Under the pieces are notes generated by a model. That model did not search any database, had not been told where the DNA came from, and saw only the letters and a program-made list of their open reading frames with translations. 8,812 bases of DNA. Origin: an uncultured Eubacteriales bacterium. GTDB taxonomy: Bacteria; Bacillota_A; Clostridia; Peptostreptococcales; Anaerovoracaceae. Shown here in pieces: positions 1 through 5,829 of this stretch (the stretch's first letter is position 1; the number at the start of each line of letters is the position of its first letter). A program made the translations under genes and the position numbers. The DNA lies in contig CACYHM010000032.1 of NCBI GenBank assembly GCA_902774195.1, positions 1 to 8,812 of the forward strand. Direction: 5' to 3'.

Positions 1-94
1 GCTGGGCTGGCTCTACCTCTCTGACGAGAGGGAGAGGCTCCGCGAGATCGCGGCCGAAGCCGTCCGCATAGTCGATGCCTCCGGAAAAAAATAA
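1..94 (+). CDS. C-terminal end of an unidentified protein (partial)
   Basis: Reading from base 2, 30 sense codons end in TAA at 92-94. The other two plus frames hit stops at 22-24 and 69-71. The peptide begins LGWLYLSDERER and ends RIVDASGKK. It looks like an amphipathic, charged helix at the end of a soluble protein. Too little is present to name a family. The next gene is convergent, which fits a true gene end here. The two final Lys codons lie in the A-run that serves as the U-tract of the opposite gene's terminator. Partial at the 5' end. Confidence 0.5.
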   Translation, partial: LGWLYLSDERERLREIAAEAVRIVDASGKK

Positions 95-110
95 CAGCGA
101 CGGAGCGCTG
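84..110 (-). terminator. Intrinsic terminator of the regulator gene
   Basis: On the minus strand the regulator's TAG (113-111) is followed at once by a hairpin CAGCG-CTCCGT-CGCTG (110-95), then TTATTTTTTTCC (94-83). The stem is only 5 bp but GC-rich, and the T-tract is long, so intrinsic termination is plausible. It overlaps the last codons of the convergent partial gene. It carries no comparable T-tract for plus-strand transcription. Confidence 0.6.
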
Positions 111-1850
111 CTATCTGTTCGTCCTTTCGAACGGTATGAAATCCTGAAAAGCGCGTATCATCCTGCTGTGATATATCACGAAATGGATGGCCGGGCTTTT
201 TTCTTTTGAGACGATCACCATCTTATCTCCGGATATGGTTATGTTTATGTTGTTGAAGAGAGGGGAAGAGACCGGCTCGAGCACGAATTTCGGGTGTTCT
301 TTCGAGAGCTGCAGCAGATCATCGTGATATCTCCGGCAGGTCTCATAAGGGACGGCTGTGGCCGCATCCATGAACAGATCCGCGAAGGACAGCCTCAGAG
401 GAGACTTGTCGTAATCTTCTCTGCTCACATCAGGGATGATGAGACGGACGGTACTCTCGTCGATGTGCGACATGAAGCGGCTCCTTGCCCTGTCGTAATA
501 CCTGCGCAGCCTGTTTTTCTGATCGCCGGACGCATCGAGCTGATCAAGCAGCTCTTCAAACGAGGTGCGGCTCAGAAAGTACAGAGGAAGGTTCGAACAT
601 ATGAAGCGCATATCTCTGCCCGTGTGGATCTTATCCAGCACCCGGGTATAGCCGGCGCGCCGGTCTTCCGTGAATATGTCCATCAGCGGCCGGGCTTTAG
701 CTATCAGCCTGTCCGCACGCATCCTGTAGTGCGCTACATCATCTTTTGAGCGGTAAAGCACATAACGGCCCTCGCCATGACTGCCGGTGATCGAGCTGCC
801 CTCGAGCGCAGCGGCACCCGATACCTTGAGCAGGTGATTGAAGACGCTGCTGTTAGGCGACGGAAGATAGTAAGGGGAGATCTGGCCTGTCATATACATC
901 GGTATGTAGTTCTCGAGCGCCAGCATCATCTCGCTGAACGGTCTGCTGATGTCGTGTATGAAGTTTATATGCAGGCCTTTTTTGAGCATCATGGCAAGGC
1001 CGAACAGATACTTCTTTGCAAATTCCGGATCTGCAGACATCTCCTCCATCGGCATATCGCTGTACAGAATGACGTCGTCCATTGATTTGGAGAGGACGGT
1101 GGTCTTCATGAAGTCCAGCTCGCTCTCTTTCATCTTCTGGATGCCCGTGTACGTTTTCCTTGTCGGAAGGTGAGGCATTGCCGGCGGAAGCTTGAGCTCG
1201 TCAAAATGGACGGATTCAAGATAGTCGTTGAGGTCGAAGGAATCCACGCTGTTGAGGAATTTAGGGATGGGGTCATCCTGCCCTTTGCCGCCAGCAGATC
1301 CGAGCCATGCGGTAAGGGCGTCCCTTGTTTCTGCCTGCGAGAGGAGAACTCCGCTTTCAGGGTCGATCATCCTGATGAGCGAGAGCAGATCGCCTTTGTC
1401 GCTGAACCGGTTTGTGATATATGTCGAGACCTCGTTTATGAATGTGGATACATTGCCTGGCTTTCTGGAGCCTGACAGTATCTTTGAGACGTATGAAGGA
1501 TCACTGTAGATCCCGCGGGCAAGTTCGCTTGTGCGTATGTCAAGATCCTTCATCAGAAGGCTCAGGTTTGTTATGAAGGTATCGTAATCGATGAGCATCG
1601 AATCGCTCAGAGATGATGTGAGGATATCCTTTACCGTCTCCCTGTCCATTCCGTCGATGCCGCGTTCAGCTGCCAGCAAAGCGATACCATCTGCCAGACG
1701 GCTCATCTGATCGCTGCCCGCTCCAGGCTCGCGTTCTCCCGAGCAGTACCTGCTGATCGTTGCGGCGCTCAGACCTGAAGCCTTTGAAAGCTCCTTTCGC
1801 GTGACACCGAGCATCGCGATATATTCGTTCAGCTTTTCATTGAATTCCAT
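111..1850 (-). CDS. Large XRE-family regulator with two tandem HTH domains
   Basis: This 579-residue protein is probably a cytoplasmic DNA-binding regulator. Residues 14-43 form a Cro/C1-type helix-turn-helix (ELSKASGLS ... ISRYCSGEREPG). A second unit at 103-132 (SELARGIYS ... VSKILSGSRKPG) aligns with the first without gaps at an offset of 89, with 9 of 30 positions identical. Residues from about 235 to 579 have no named domain that I recognise. They include a conserved-looking stretch at about 291-330 (GLHINFIHD ... YMTGQISPYYLP), which resembles C-terminal regions of other large clostridial XRE proteins from memory only. No transmembrane segment is seen. The start ATG (1850-1848) has a GGAG at 1861-1858, 7 nt upstream. 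The gene is monocistronic, diverges from the lipoprotein genes and probably acts on the intergenic region. Its ligand and targets are unknown. Confidence 0.85.
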   Translation of the reverse strand: MEFNEKLNEYIAMLGVTRKELSKASGLSAATISRYCSGEREPGAGSDQMSRLADGIALLAAERGIDGMDRETVKDILTSSLSDSMLIDYDTFITNLSLLMKDLDIRTSELARGIYSDPSYVSKILSGSRKPGNVSTFINEVSTYITNRFSDKGDLLSLIRMIDPESGVLLSQAETRDALTAWLGSAGGKGQDDPIPKFLNSVDSFDLNDYLESVHFDELKLPPAMPHLPTRKTYTGIQKMKESELDFMKTTVLSKSMDDVILYSDMPMEEMSADPEFAKKYLFGLAMMLKKGLHINFIHDISRPFSEMMLALENYIPMYMTGQISPYYLPSPNSSVFNHLLKVSGAAALEGSSITGSHGEGRYVLYRSKDDVAHYRMRADRLIAKARPLMDIFTEDRRAGYTRVLDKIHTGRDMRFICSNLPLYFLSRTSFEELLDQLDASGDQKNRLRRYYDRARSRFMSHIDESTVRLIIPDVSREDYDKSPLRLSFADLFMDAATAVPYETCRRYHDDLLQLSKEHPKFVLEPVSSPLFNNINITISGDKMVIVSKEKSPAIHFVIYHSRMIRAFQDFIPFERTNR

Positions 1851-1886
1851 ATGTGATCTCCGATCTGACCAAAGATTTCTTTCATT

Positions 1887-1915
1887 GTTATATTAGTGCT
1901 GCACGGGAATCTTAA
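1887..1915 (-). promoter_or_regulatory. Sigma-A-type promoter of the regulator gene
   Basis: On the minus strand, TTAAGA (1915-1910, 4/6 to TTGACA) and TATAAC (1892-1887, 5/6 to TATAAT) are separated by exactly 17 nt. Transcription would start near 1880, leaving a leader of about 30 nt that contains the GGAG at 1861-1858. Position and spacing fit well, but no experimental support is visible. Confidence 0.6.
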
Positions 1916-1921
1916 CATATC

Positions 1922-1954
1922 GATTTCCGAATAGTCACGGCATTATCGGAAATC
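1922..1954. promoter_or_regulatory. 9-bp inverted repeat, candidate operator
   Basis: GATTTCCGA (1922-1930) and TCGGAAATC (1946-1954) are perfect inverted copies with 15 nt between them, 24 bp centre to centre. The repeat lies just upstream of the regulator's -35 box and next to a possible rightward promoter. The spacing of more than two helical turns fits a dimer, or a protein with two HTH units, binding two half-sites. The core TTTCCGA recurs at 2019-2025. That the divergent regulator binds here is inference. Confidence 0.5.
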
Positions 1955-1957
1955 TGC

Positions 1958-1986
1958 TTCAGCCCGCATGAGTGAGGTTCTATTAT
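1958..1986 (+). promoter_or_regulatory. Possible rightward promoter
   Basis: TTCAGC (1958-1963, 3/6) and TATTAT (1981-1986, 5/6) are 17 nt apart. Transcription would start near 1993 and run through the small ORF and hairpin toward the lipoprotein genes. The -35 match is poor, so the call is weak; activation by a factor bound at 1922-1954 would be one way for it to work. Confidence 0.3.
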
Positions 1987-2052
1987 TAGCGTGAAGACTA
2001 TTGTGGTAGACATGTGCTTTTCCGAAAACAGCTGCCGAAAGAAAGAAGAGAT

Positions 2053-2193
2053 ATGACAGATAAGCACAATGAAAAGACAGGCAGCTTCTTTGAAGAGGCT
2101 GCTTTTCCTTTGCAGCAGAAGGCGGCTTCGGAGACTCTTATATATTTAGAGAGCAAATTCAATATGCGTCCCCCGAAAGGTGCATCGATATAG
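2053..2193 (+). CDS. Possible small ORF of 46 residues
   Basis: ATG at 2053 opens 46 codons ending in TAG at 2191-2193. The frame is open back to 1990, so a GTG at 2014 would give about 59 residues. The peptide starts MTDKHNEKTGSFFEEAAF and ends NMRPPKGASI. It is charged, with a possible amphipathic helix in the middle, no signal peptide and no recognised family. The upstream purine run GAAAGAAGAG (2041-2050) is a weak ribosome site. Third-position GC looks lower than in neighbouring genes, and the ORF overlaps a terminator-like hairpin, so it may be chance or a leader peptide. It ends 39 nt before the first lipoprotein gene. Confidence 0.25.
   Translation: MTDKHNEKTGSFFEEAAFPLQQKAASETLIYLESKFNMRPPKGASI
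2079..2109 (+). terminator. Terminator-like hairpin in the lipoprotein leader
   Basis: The sequence GCAGCTTCT-TTGA-AGAGGCTGC (2081-2102) folds into a 9-bp stem with one G-U pair. It can be extended by an A-T and a G-U pair (2079-2104) and is followed by TTTTCCTTT (2103-2111). This looks like an intrinsic terminator. It lies about 120 nt upstream of the lipoprotein start and inside a possible small ORF. It could end a short RNA starting near 1993 or act as an attenuator. GCAGC at 2112-2116 could compete for GCTGC (2098-2102), giving a possible alternative structure. Confidence 0.5.
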
Positions 2194-2232
2194 TAAAATA
2201 TAAGAGCAATAAATAAACAGGGGAGGTGGATC

Positions 2233-3693
2233 GTGTTGAAAAAGTATAAAAGATTCCCGGTGATCATGCTGGCTCTTGTCATGTCTGTCATCATGCTGCT
2301 GCCTGCATGCGGAGGCGGTGATACAGCAGGAGGCATCCAGCAGAACGTAGCCGTGGGGAAAAGAGTCTTCGTCGATCAGGACGGCACCGCATACTTCGGA
2401 TACAAAAGCGTGATCTGCAAAGCAGAGCTCAGGGACGGTGAGATCAGCGGACTGTCGGGCATCGGGGCGGCATCGGCGGACATCTATTCGCTGACCATAT
2501 ATAAAGATGCTCTGTACATATCCGAAGCGGACGGACTGTTCAGATATCCTCTCGATATGTTCACAGACAAAAGTACGGGCTGGAATCCTGAAAAGATCCT
2601 CAATTACACAGAAGCTCCGGGCAGAGATGATTTCTTTGAGATCTTTGACGACAGGATATTCTTCCTTCATGACGGCGCTCTGTGCTGCGCTCCTGCAGAC
2701 GGCGGCGAGCTGACTAAAGCGGTCGAGAACGTCAGAGATTTTGAGGTGAGCGACAAAGGCATATACTACCTTGGCGAGAGCGGTGCAGTGGTAGTGATGA
2801 AGCCAGACCTGAGCGAATCCAAAAAGATCGGAGAGATGGGCAGTGCAAAGGAGTTCACGGTCTCCGGGATGGACCTCGTGTACAACGGCGGAGACCATGT
2901 GATGGCGTTCAATGTGCAGAAGGAAGAATCTTCGGAGATAAAGACGGAATACAAACCTCATGCTGCATGCGTACCGTGGTCGAACGGCACAAACACGCTG
3001 TATTACAATGCTGACTATAAGACTCTGCTTGCAGGAGAGGGGGATTCCGATAAGGAGGTCGGAGAAACATCGTTCCCGGGCAAGGCGTTCGGATATATGC
3101 ACAACGACTCGCTTGTGTTTATCACAGGCAAATACGAAACGCTGATCACCTATGATCTCAGCAGCGGAGGGTCCAGCTCATTCGATATCCTTGAAGGAGT
3201 AAAGGCGGACCTTAGGGAAAACGGATATGACAGCGATCCTGAGCCGCAGCCTGCACCTGCCGCTCCATCAGACGGATATGACGTCATGACGAATTTCTCG
3301 CGCAGCACGAACTCTGACGGAGATATACAGTATCTGTACTTCAACGACTTCATGCTGACTCTGCCTAATGCGGACGATATCTCGTACGAGGCGCACGGAG
3401 ACAGCGTGGACATCATATTCGTTCCGGGAAAGAACGCGGGCTACGGCGGCAAGCTCGTCACCATAATGGCGTATGACCCGGATGACAAGTCATATGAGAG
3501 CAAGCCTGACTACCACGTGGCCGGTACGGGACGGAACTCGGGCAAGCGCTTCGTTGCGGTCTATCCTACGGATCAGCAGGTCAGTCCGGAGTTTGAATCG
3601 GTCGTGATCAGATACAATGATCTTAAGGATTATCTGTATAAGATAGGCGAAGGCGCCGTTAACAGCCCGCTCCAGACGGCGGACTCTGACTGA
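2233..3693 (+). CDS. Secreted lipoprotein with propeller-like region and shared C-terminal domain
   Basis: This 486-residue protein starts with a basic n-region, a hydrophobic segment (10-24) and a lipobox L-P-A-C with the lipidated Cys at 26, so it should be anchored outside the membrane. Residues about 40-325 contain repeated short blocks rich in Tyr/Phe and beta propensity (for example ALYISEADGLFRYPLD, RIFFLHDGALCCA, TLYYNADYKTLLAGEG). This suggests a DUF5050- or YWTD-like beta-propeller of about six blades. A Pro-rich linker (336-345) leads to a domain at 348-480, shared with the next gene. GTG at 2233 is chosen because GGGAGG (2221-2226) lies 6 nt upstream; the adjacent TTG at 2236 is the alternative. 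Ligand and role are unknown. The next gene begins 67 nt downstream with no terminator between. Confidence 0.85.
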   Translation: MLKKYKRFPVIMLALVMSVIMLLPACGGGDTAGGIQQNVAVGKRVFVDQDGTAYFGYKSVICKAELRDGEISGLSGIGAASADIYSLTIYKDALYISEADGLFRYPLDMFTDKSTGWNPEKILNYTEAPGRDDFFEIFDDRIFFLHDGALCCAPADGGELTKAVENVRDFEVSDKGIYYLGESGAVVVMKPDLSESKKIGEMGSAKEFTVSGMDLVYNGGDHVMAFNVQKEESSEIKTEYKPHAACVPWSNGTNTLYYNADYKTLLAGEGDSDKEVGETSFPGKAFGYMHNDSLVFITGKYETLITYDLSSGGSSSFDILEGVKADLRENGYDSDPEPQPAPAAPSDGYDVMTNFSRSTNSDGDIQYLYFNDFMLTLPNADDISYEAHGDSVDIIFVPGKNAGYGGKLVTIMAYDPDDKSYESKPDYHVAGTGRNSGKRFVAVYPTDQQVSPEFESVVIRYNDLKDYLYKIGEGAVNSPLQTADSD

Positions 3694-3750
3694 GTTGATA
3701 CAGGTGAAGGGACAGGAGAAAGTACCAGTTGATGTATTGATCAGAAAAAC

Positions 3751-3755
3751 GGAGG
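3751..3755 (+). promoter_or_regulatory. Ribosome binding site fixing the second lipoprotein start
   Basis: GGAGG lies 5 nt before ATG 3761 and 8 nt before ATG 3764. It supports a start here and not at the in-frame TTG at 3695, which would put 22 polar residues before the signal peptide. Confidence 0.75.
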
Positions 3756-3760
3756 CAGAA

Positions 3761-4354
3761 ATGATGAAGTATCACAGAAAATTTCTTGTAATAATGCTTG
3801 CGCTCGTCATGTCGGTCATGACCCTTCTGTCAGCCTGCGGAGGCGGCAGCCAGGAGAGTGAACCGAAAGAGGAGCCGAAAGAGGAGACAAAGCTCGAAGA
3901 GACCCAGAAAGACGGCTACAACATCATGGAGGGTTTCGAGAAGAAGACCAGCGACGACGGATCGATCGAGTATCTGTACTTCAATGACTTCATGCTCACG
4001 ATGCCTGGCACAGACAAGTGGGACTACGAAGCTGCCGAAGACGGTCAGTCGGTCACTTTCTATCTCAAAGCCGCGAAGGAAGACGATTATGGCGGGAAGC
4101 TCGTGACCATCCAGGCCTATGATATCGATGACAGTTCATACGAGAACATACCTAGCTACAGCGTGGCCGGCGTAGGCGGAAAGACGAACAAGCGCTTCAT
4201 CGCGATATACCCGACCGATGTCCAGTGGAACGGCGCTGATTCGGAGCAGGATGCAGACTACAGGGATCTGTCGGATTATCTGCACAAGATCGGCGAAGGC
4301 GCGGTCAACAGCCCGCTCGCGACAGCAGACAGCAATGCAGAACCGGTTGAGTAA
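3761..4354 (+). CDS. Small secreted lipoprotein, paralogue of the preceding gene's ends
   Basis: This 197-residue lipoprotein has a signal peptide with lipobox L-S-A-C and the lipidated Cys at 26, the same position as in its neighbour. VIMLALVMSV (10-19) and CGGG (26-29) are identical in both. A charged Glu/Lys/Pro linker (31-50) follows. Residues 51-186 match residues 348-481 of the neighbour: DGY, then YLYFNDFMLT, GGKLVTI, KRF, YPTD and finally KIGEGAVNSPL. The domain resembles extracellular domains with a YPTD-Q motif seen in other clostridial lipoproteins (recollection, unnamed). A PsbP/Mog1-like fold is only a guess. Probably co-transcribed with the gene before it and ended by the terminator at 4391-4417. 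Function unknown. Confidence 0.85.
   Translation: MMKYHRKFLVIMLALVMSVMTLLSACGGGSQESEPKEEPKEETKLEETQKDGYNIMEGFEKKTSDDGSIEYLYFNDFMLTMPGTDKWDYEAAEDGQSVTFYLKAAKEDDYGGKLVTIQAYDIDDSSYENIPSYSVAGVGGKTNKRFIAIYPTDVQWNGADSEQDADYRDLSDYLHKIGEGAVNSPLATADSNAEPVE
3860..3883 (+). repeat. 12-bp tandem repeat in the lipoprotein linker
   Basis: GAACCGAAAGAG (3860-3871) is followed directly by GAGCCGAAAGAG (3872-3883), differing at one base. It encodes EPKE-EPKE in the linker after the lipidation site. Such in-frame units can change copy number and alter linker length between strains. Confidence 0.7.
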
Positions 4355-4390
4355 CAGCTGAAACAAACAAAAAAACTCATAAAAGCGTTC

Positions 4391-4418
4391 AGGGGGAGCG
4401 AAAGCTCCCTCTTTCGTT
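4391..4418 (+). terminator. Intrinsic terminator after the lipoprotein pair
   Basis: AGGGGGAGC-GAAA-GCTCCCTCT (4391-4412) forms a 9-bp stem with one G-T pair and a stable GAAA tetraloop, followed by TTCGTT. The T-tract is short and broken, but placement 36 nt after the lipoprotein stop and before the next promoter is right for a terminator. Confidence 0.65.
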
Positions 4419-4446
4419 GGTCAGAAGATCGTATATATGATAGAAT
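4418..4446 (+). promoter_or_regulatory. Possible promoter of the pgeF operon
   Basis: TGGTCA (4418-4423, 4/6) and TAGAAT (4441-4446, 5/6) are 17 nt apart. The predicted transcription start near 4453 is only about 3 nt before the pgeF ATG. An overlapping alternative -10 is TATGAT (4436-4441), which lacks a good -35 at 17 nt. Confidence 0.4.
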
Positions 4447-4455
4447 CTGCTATGT

Positions 4456-5328
4456 ATGGAACTCAAATACTCAGACGATAAGAAAATATTCACTGTACAC
4501 AGGAAAGGCATTCCGTATCTGTCGTCATGTATGCTCGACAGCCTCGGTGTGCCTAACCTTTTTTCCACCAGGTTCGTGAGCTGGGACGAAGAAAAAAATG
4601 AAGGTGCAGAAGGTCTCAGGACAACCCTGATGGCAGGGGATGACATCAGCGAGGCAGCGCCGGTCATACAGGACATCAGGGACAGGCTGGCGCGTCAGCT
4701 TGGCTCATCATTAGACTACGAATGCGTCACGGACCAGAAGCACACGAGCTTTGTCCATGTGGCGGCTGAAAATGATCTGGGGATCAGGTGGCCGAGAAGG
4801 CTGCCTCTGCACAGGCAGTATGTCGACGGCGTGGTCACGGATCTGCCCGATGCTCTGCTTACAGTGTTCGGAGGGGACTGCCCGCCTGTATATCTTGCGG
4901 ACCCTGTCAGGAAGGCTGTCGGACTTGTGCACGCCGGAAGAAAAGGCACGCTCGGGAGGATCCCCGCCGTGGCGATCGCGCGGATGATCGTTAATTTCGG
5001 CTGCGATCCGGCTGACATGTATGCAGTGATAGGCCCGGGGATCTGCGTGGACTGCTACGAGATGGGCGACGAGATATACGATGAGTTCGAGGAGCGGTGG
5101 GGCCATGATGATGCGGAGCGCATCCTGAAGAGATATCCTTCCGGCAGATATCACCTCGACCTCAGGGAGGCGAACCGCATGACGCTTCTCAGGGCGGGGG
5201 TGCCTGAAGACCATATCTCGGTCTCGAACGTATGCACAGCGTGCAATGCCGATAAATTGTATTCGTACAGGGCCGGCCGCCTCGAAAACGAAGGGGCCGC
5301 CATGATAGTGAACCGCTGGGAGAAATAA
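4456..5328 (+). CDS. pgeF: Laccase-domain purine nucleoside phosphorylase / peptidoglycan editing factor PgeF
   Basis: This 290-residue protein belongs to the YfiH/YlmD/LACC1 family. Members phosphorolyse purine nucleosides, with some adenosine deaminase activity, and in E. coli the protein keeps peptidoglycan stem peptides correct. The three metal ligands are visible: His96 in TDQKH, Cys142 in GGDCPP and His159 in LVHAG. Other family marks are DGVVTD (124-129), IGPGI...YEMG (192-204), CTACNADKLYSYR (260-272) and a C-terminal AAMI. Length is slightly above the usual 230-280. The common HAGWRG motif reads HAGRKG here, so the Trp is replaced. No ribosome site precedes ATG 4456, but residues 1-40 read like the normal family N-terminus (ending in FSTR). 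It leads a tight operon and its TAA overlaps the folA ATG by one base. Confidence 0.9.
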   Translation: MELKYSDDKKIFTVHRKGIPYLSSCMLDSLGVPNLFSTRFVSWDEEKNEGAEGLRTTLMAGDDISEAAPVIQDIRDRLARQLGSSLDYECVTDQKHTSFVHVAAENDLGIRWPRRLPLHRQYVDGVVTDLPDALLTVFGGDCPPVYLADPVRKAVGLVHAGRKGTLGRIPAVAIARMIVNFGCDPADMYAVIGPGICVDCYEMGDEIYDEFEERWGHDDAERILKRYPSGRYHLDLREANRMTLLRAGVPEDHISVSNVCTACNADKLYSYRAGRLENEGAAMIVNRWEK

Positions 5329-5822
5329 TGGATCTCATAGTAGCAGCAGACAGCAGCTGGGGAATAGGAAAAAACGGCGGGCTTCTCGCGCACATCCCGA
5401 CTGACATGAAGTATTTCAAAGACCACACCATGGGAAAGGTCGTCGTGATGGGAAGAAAGACGCTCGAATCTATGCCGGGAGGAAAAGGTCTGCCGGGCAG
5501 GACCAATTATGTCCTGACCTCGCAGCGGGGGTTTTCTGCTGAGCGATGCACTGCGGTCTGCAGCATCGATGAGCTCAGAAAAGAACTCGAAAAATACGAT
5601 CCGGATGATGTGTTCCTCATAGGCGGGGCGACTCTGTACAACAGCCTTTACAAAGAGTGCAGCAGGCTCTATGTGACAAAGATAGACGCTGATCTTGACG
5701 CAGATACCTTCATCGTGAACTTTGATGATGATCCGGACTTTGAGATCGAATCGGAAAGCGGGCCGGTTACGGAAAACGGACTTACATACCGCTTCACGGT
5801 ATACAGAAAAAAGGGGAACTGA
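5328..5822 (+). CDS. folA: Dihydrofolate reductase
   Basis: FolA reduces dihydrofolate to tetrahydrofolate with NADPH in the cytoplasm, feeding thymidylate, purine and methionine synthesis. At 164 residues it has normal bacterial length. Clear motifs are the Met20-loop equivalent WGIGKNGGLL (11-20), IPTDMKYFK (23-31) with catalytic acid Asp26, GKVVVMGRKTLESMP (36-50), LPGRTNYVLT (55-64), the NADPH-binding FLIGGATLY (96-104) and VTKIDADLDADTF (116-128). The ATG shares its A with the pgeF stop (TAATG), implying translational coupling. No thyA or folate synthesis gene lies in the window. Confidence 0.96.
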   Translation: MDLIVAADSSWGIGKNGGLLAHIPTDMKYFKDHTMGKVVVMGRKTLESMPGGKGLPGRTNYVLTSQRGFSAERCTAVCSIDELRKELEKYDPDDVFLIGGATLYNSLYKECSRLYVTKIDADLDADTFIVNFDDDPDFEIESESGPVTENGLTYRFTVYRKKGN

Positions 5823-5829
5823 GGCGGCG

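Larger units (their letters stand above)
1851..2232. other. Divergent intergenic region between regulator and lipoprotein genes
   Basis: This 382-bp stretch separates two divergent genes. It holds the regulator's promoter and ribosome site (1858-1915), a 9-bp inverted repeat (1922-1954), a possible rightward promoter (1958-1986), a TTTTCCGAAAA motif (2018-2028), a terminator-like hairpin (2079-2106) and a possible small ORF (2053-2193). An AT-rich stretch near 2187-2203 precedes the lipoprotein ribosome site at 2221-2226. No tRNA or known riboswitch was recognised. Confidence 0.7.

Noticed and set aside
2031..2091. Antiterminator pairing of GCTGC (2031-2035) and AAAGAAG (2042-2048) with the 5' arm of the hairpin
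   Set aside because: Both segments are complementary to parts of 2081-2091, but their order does not allow one collinear stem, so only weak separate pairings are possible.
2187..2203. AT-rich stretch (TATAGT, TAAAAT) as a lipoprotein promoter
   Set aside because: The -10 matches are good, but no acceptable -35 lies 16-18 nt upstream, so it was not listed as a promoter.
2146..3102. Long minus-strand ORF (318 codons) opposite the first lipoprotein gene
   Set aside because: The plus frame has a signal peptide, lipobox, ribosome site and a paralogue next door. The antisense product is rich in His, Arg and Cys with no recognisable motif, as expected of a shadow frame.
3695..3760. Upstream TTG start for the second lipoprotein
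   Set aside because: It would place 22 polar residues before the signal peptide, and the GGAGG at 3751-3755 clearly serves ATG 3761.
5722..5829. Upstream start for the HAD phosphatase within folA
   Set aside because: It would push the N-terminal DVDGTL motif 36 residues inward, and ATG 5830 has its own GAGG.
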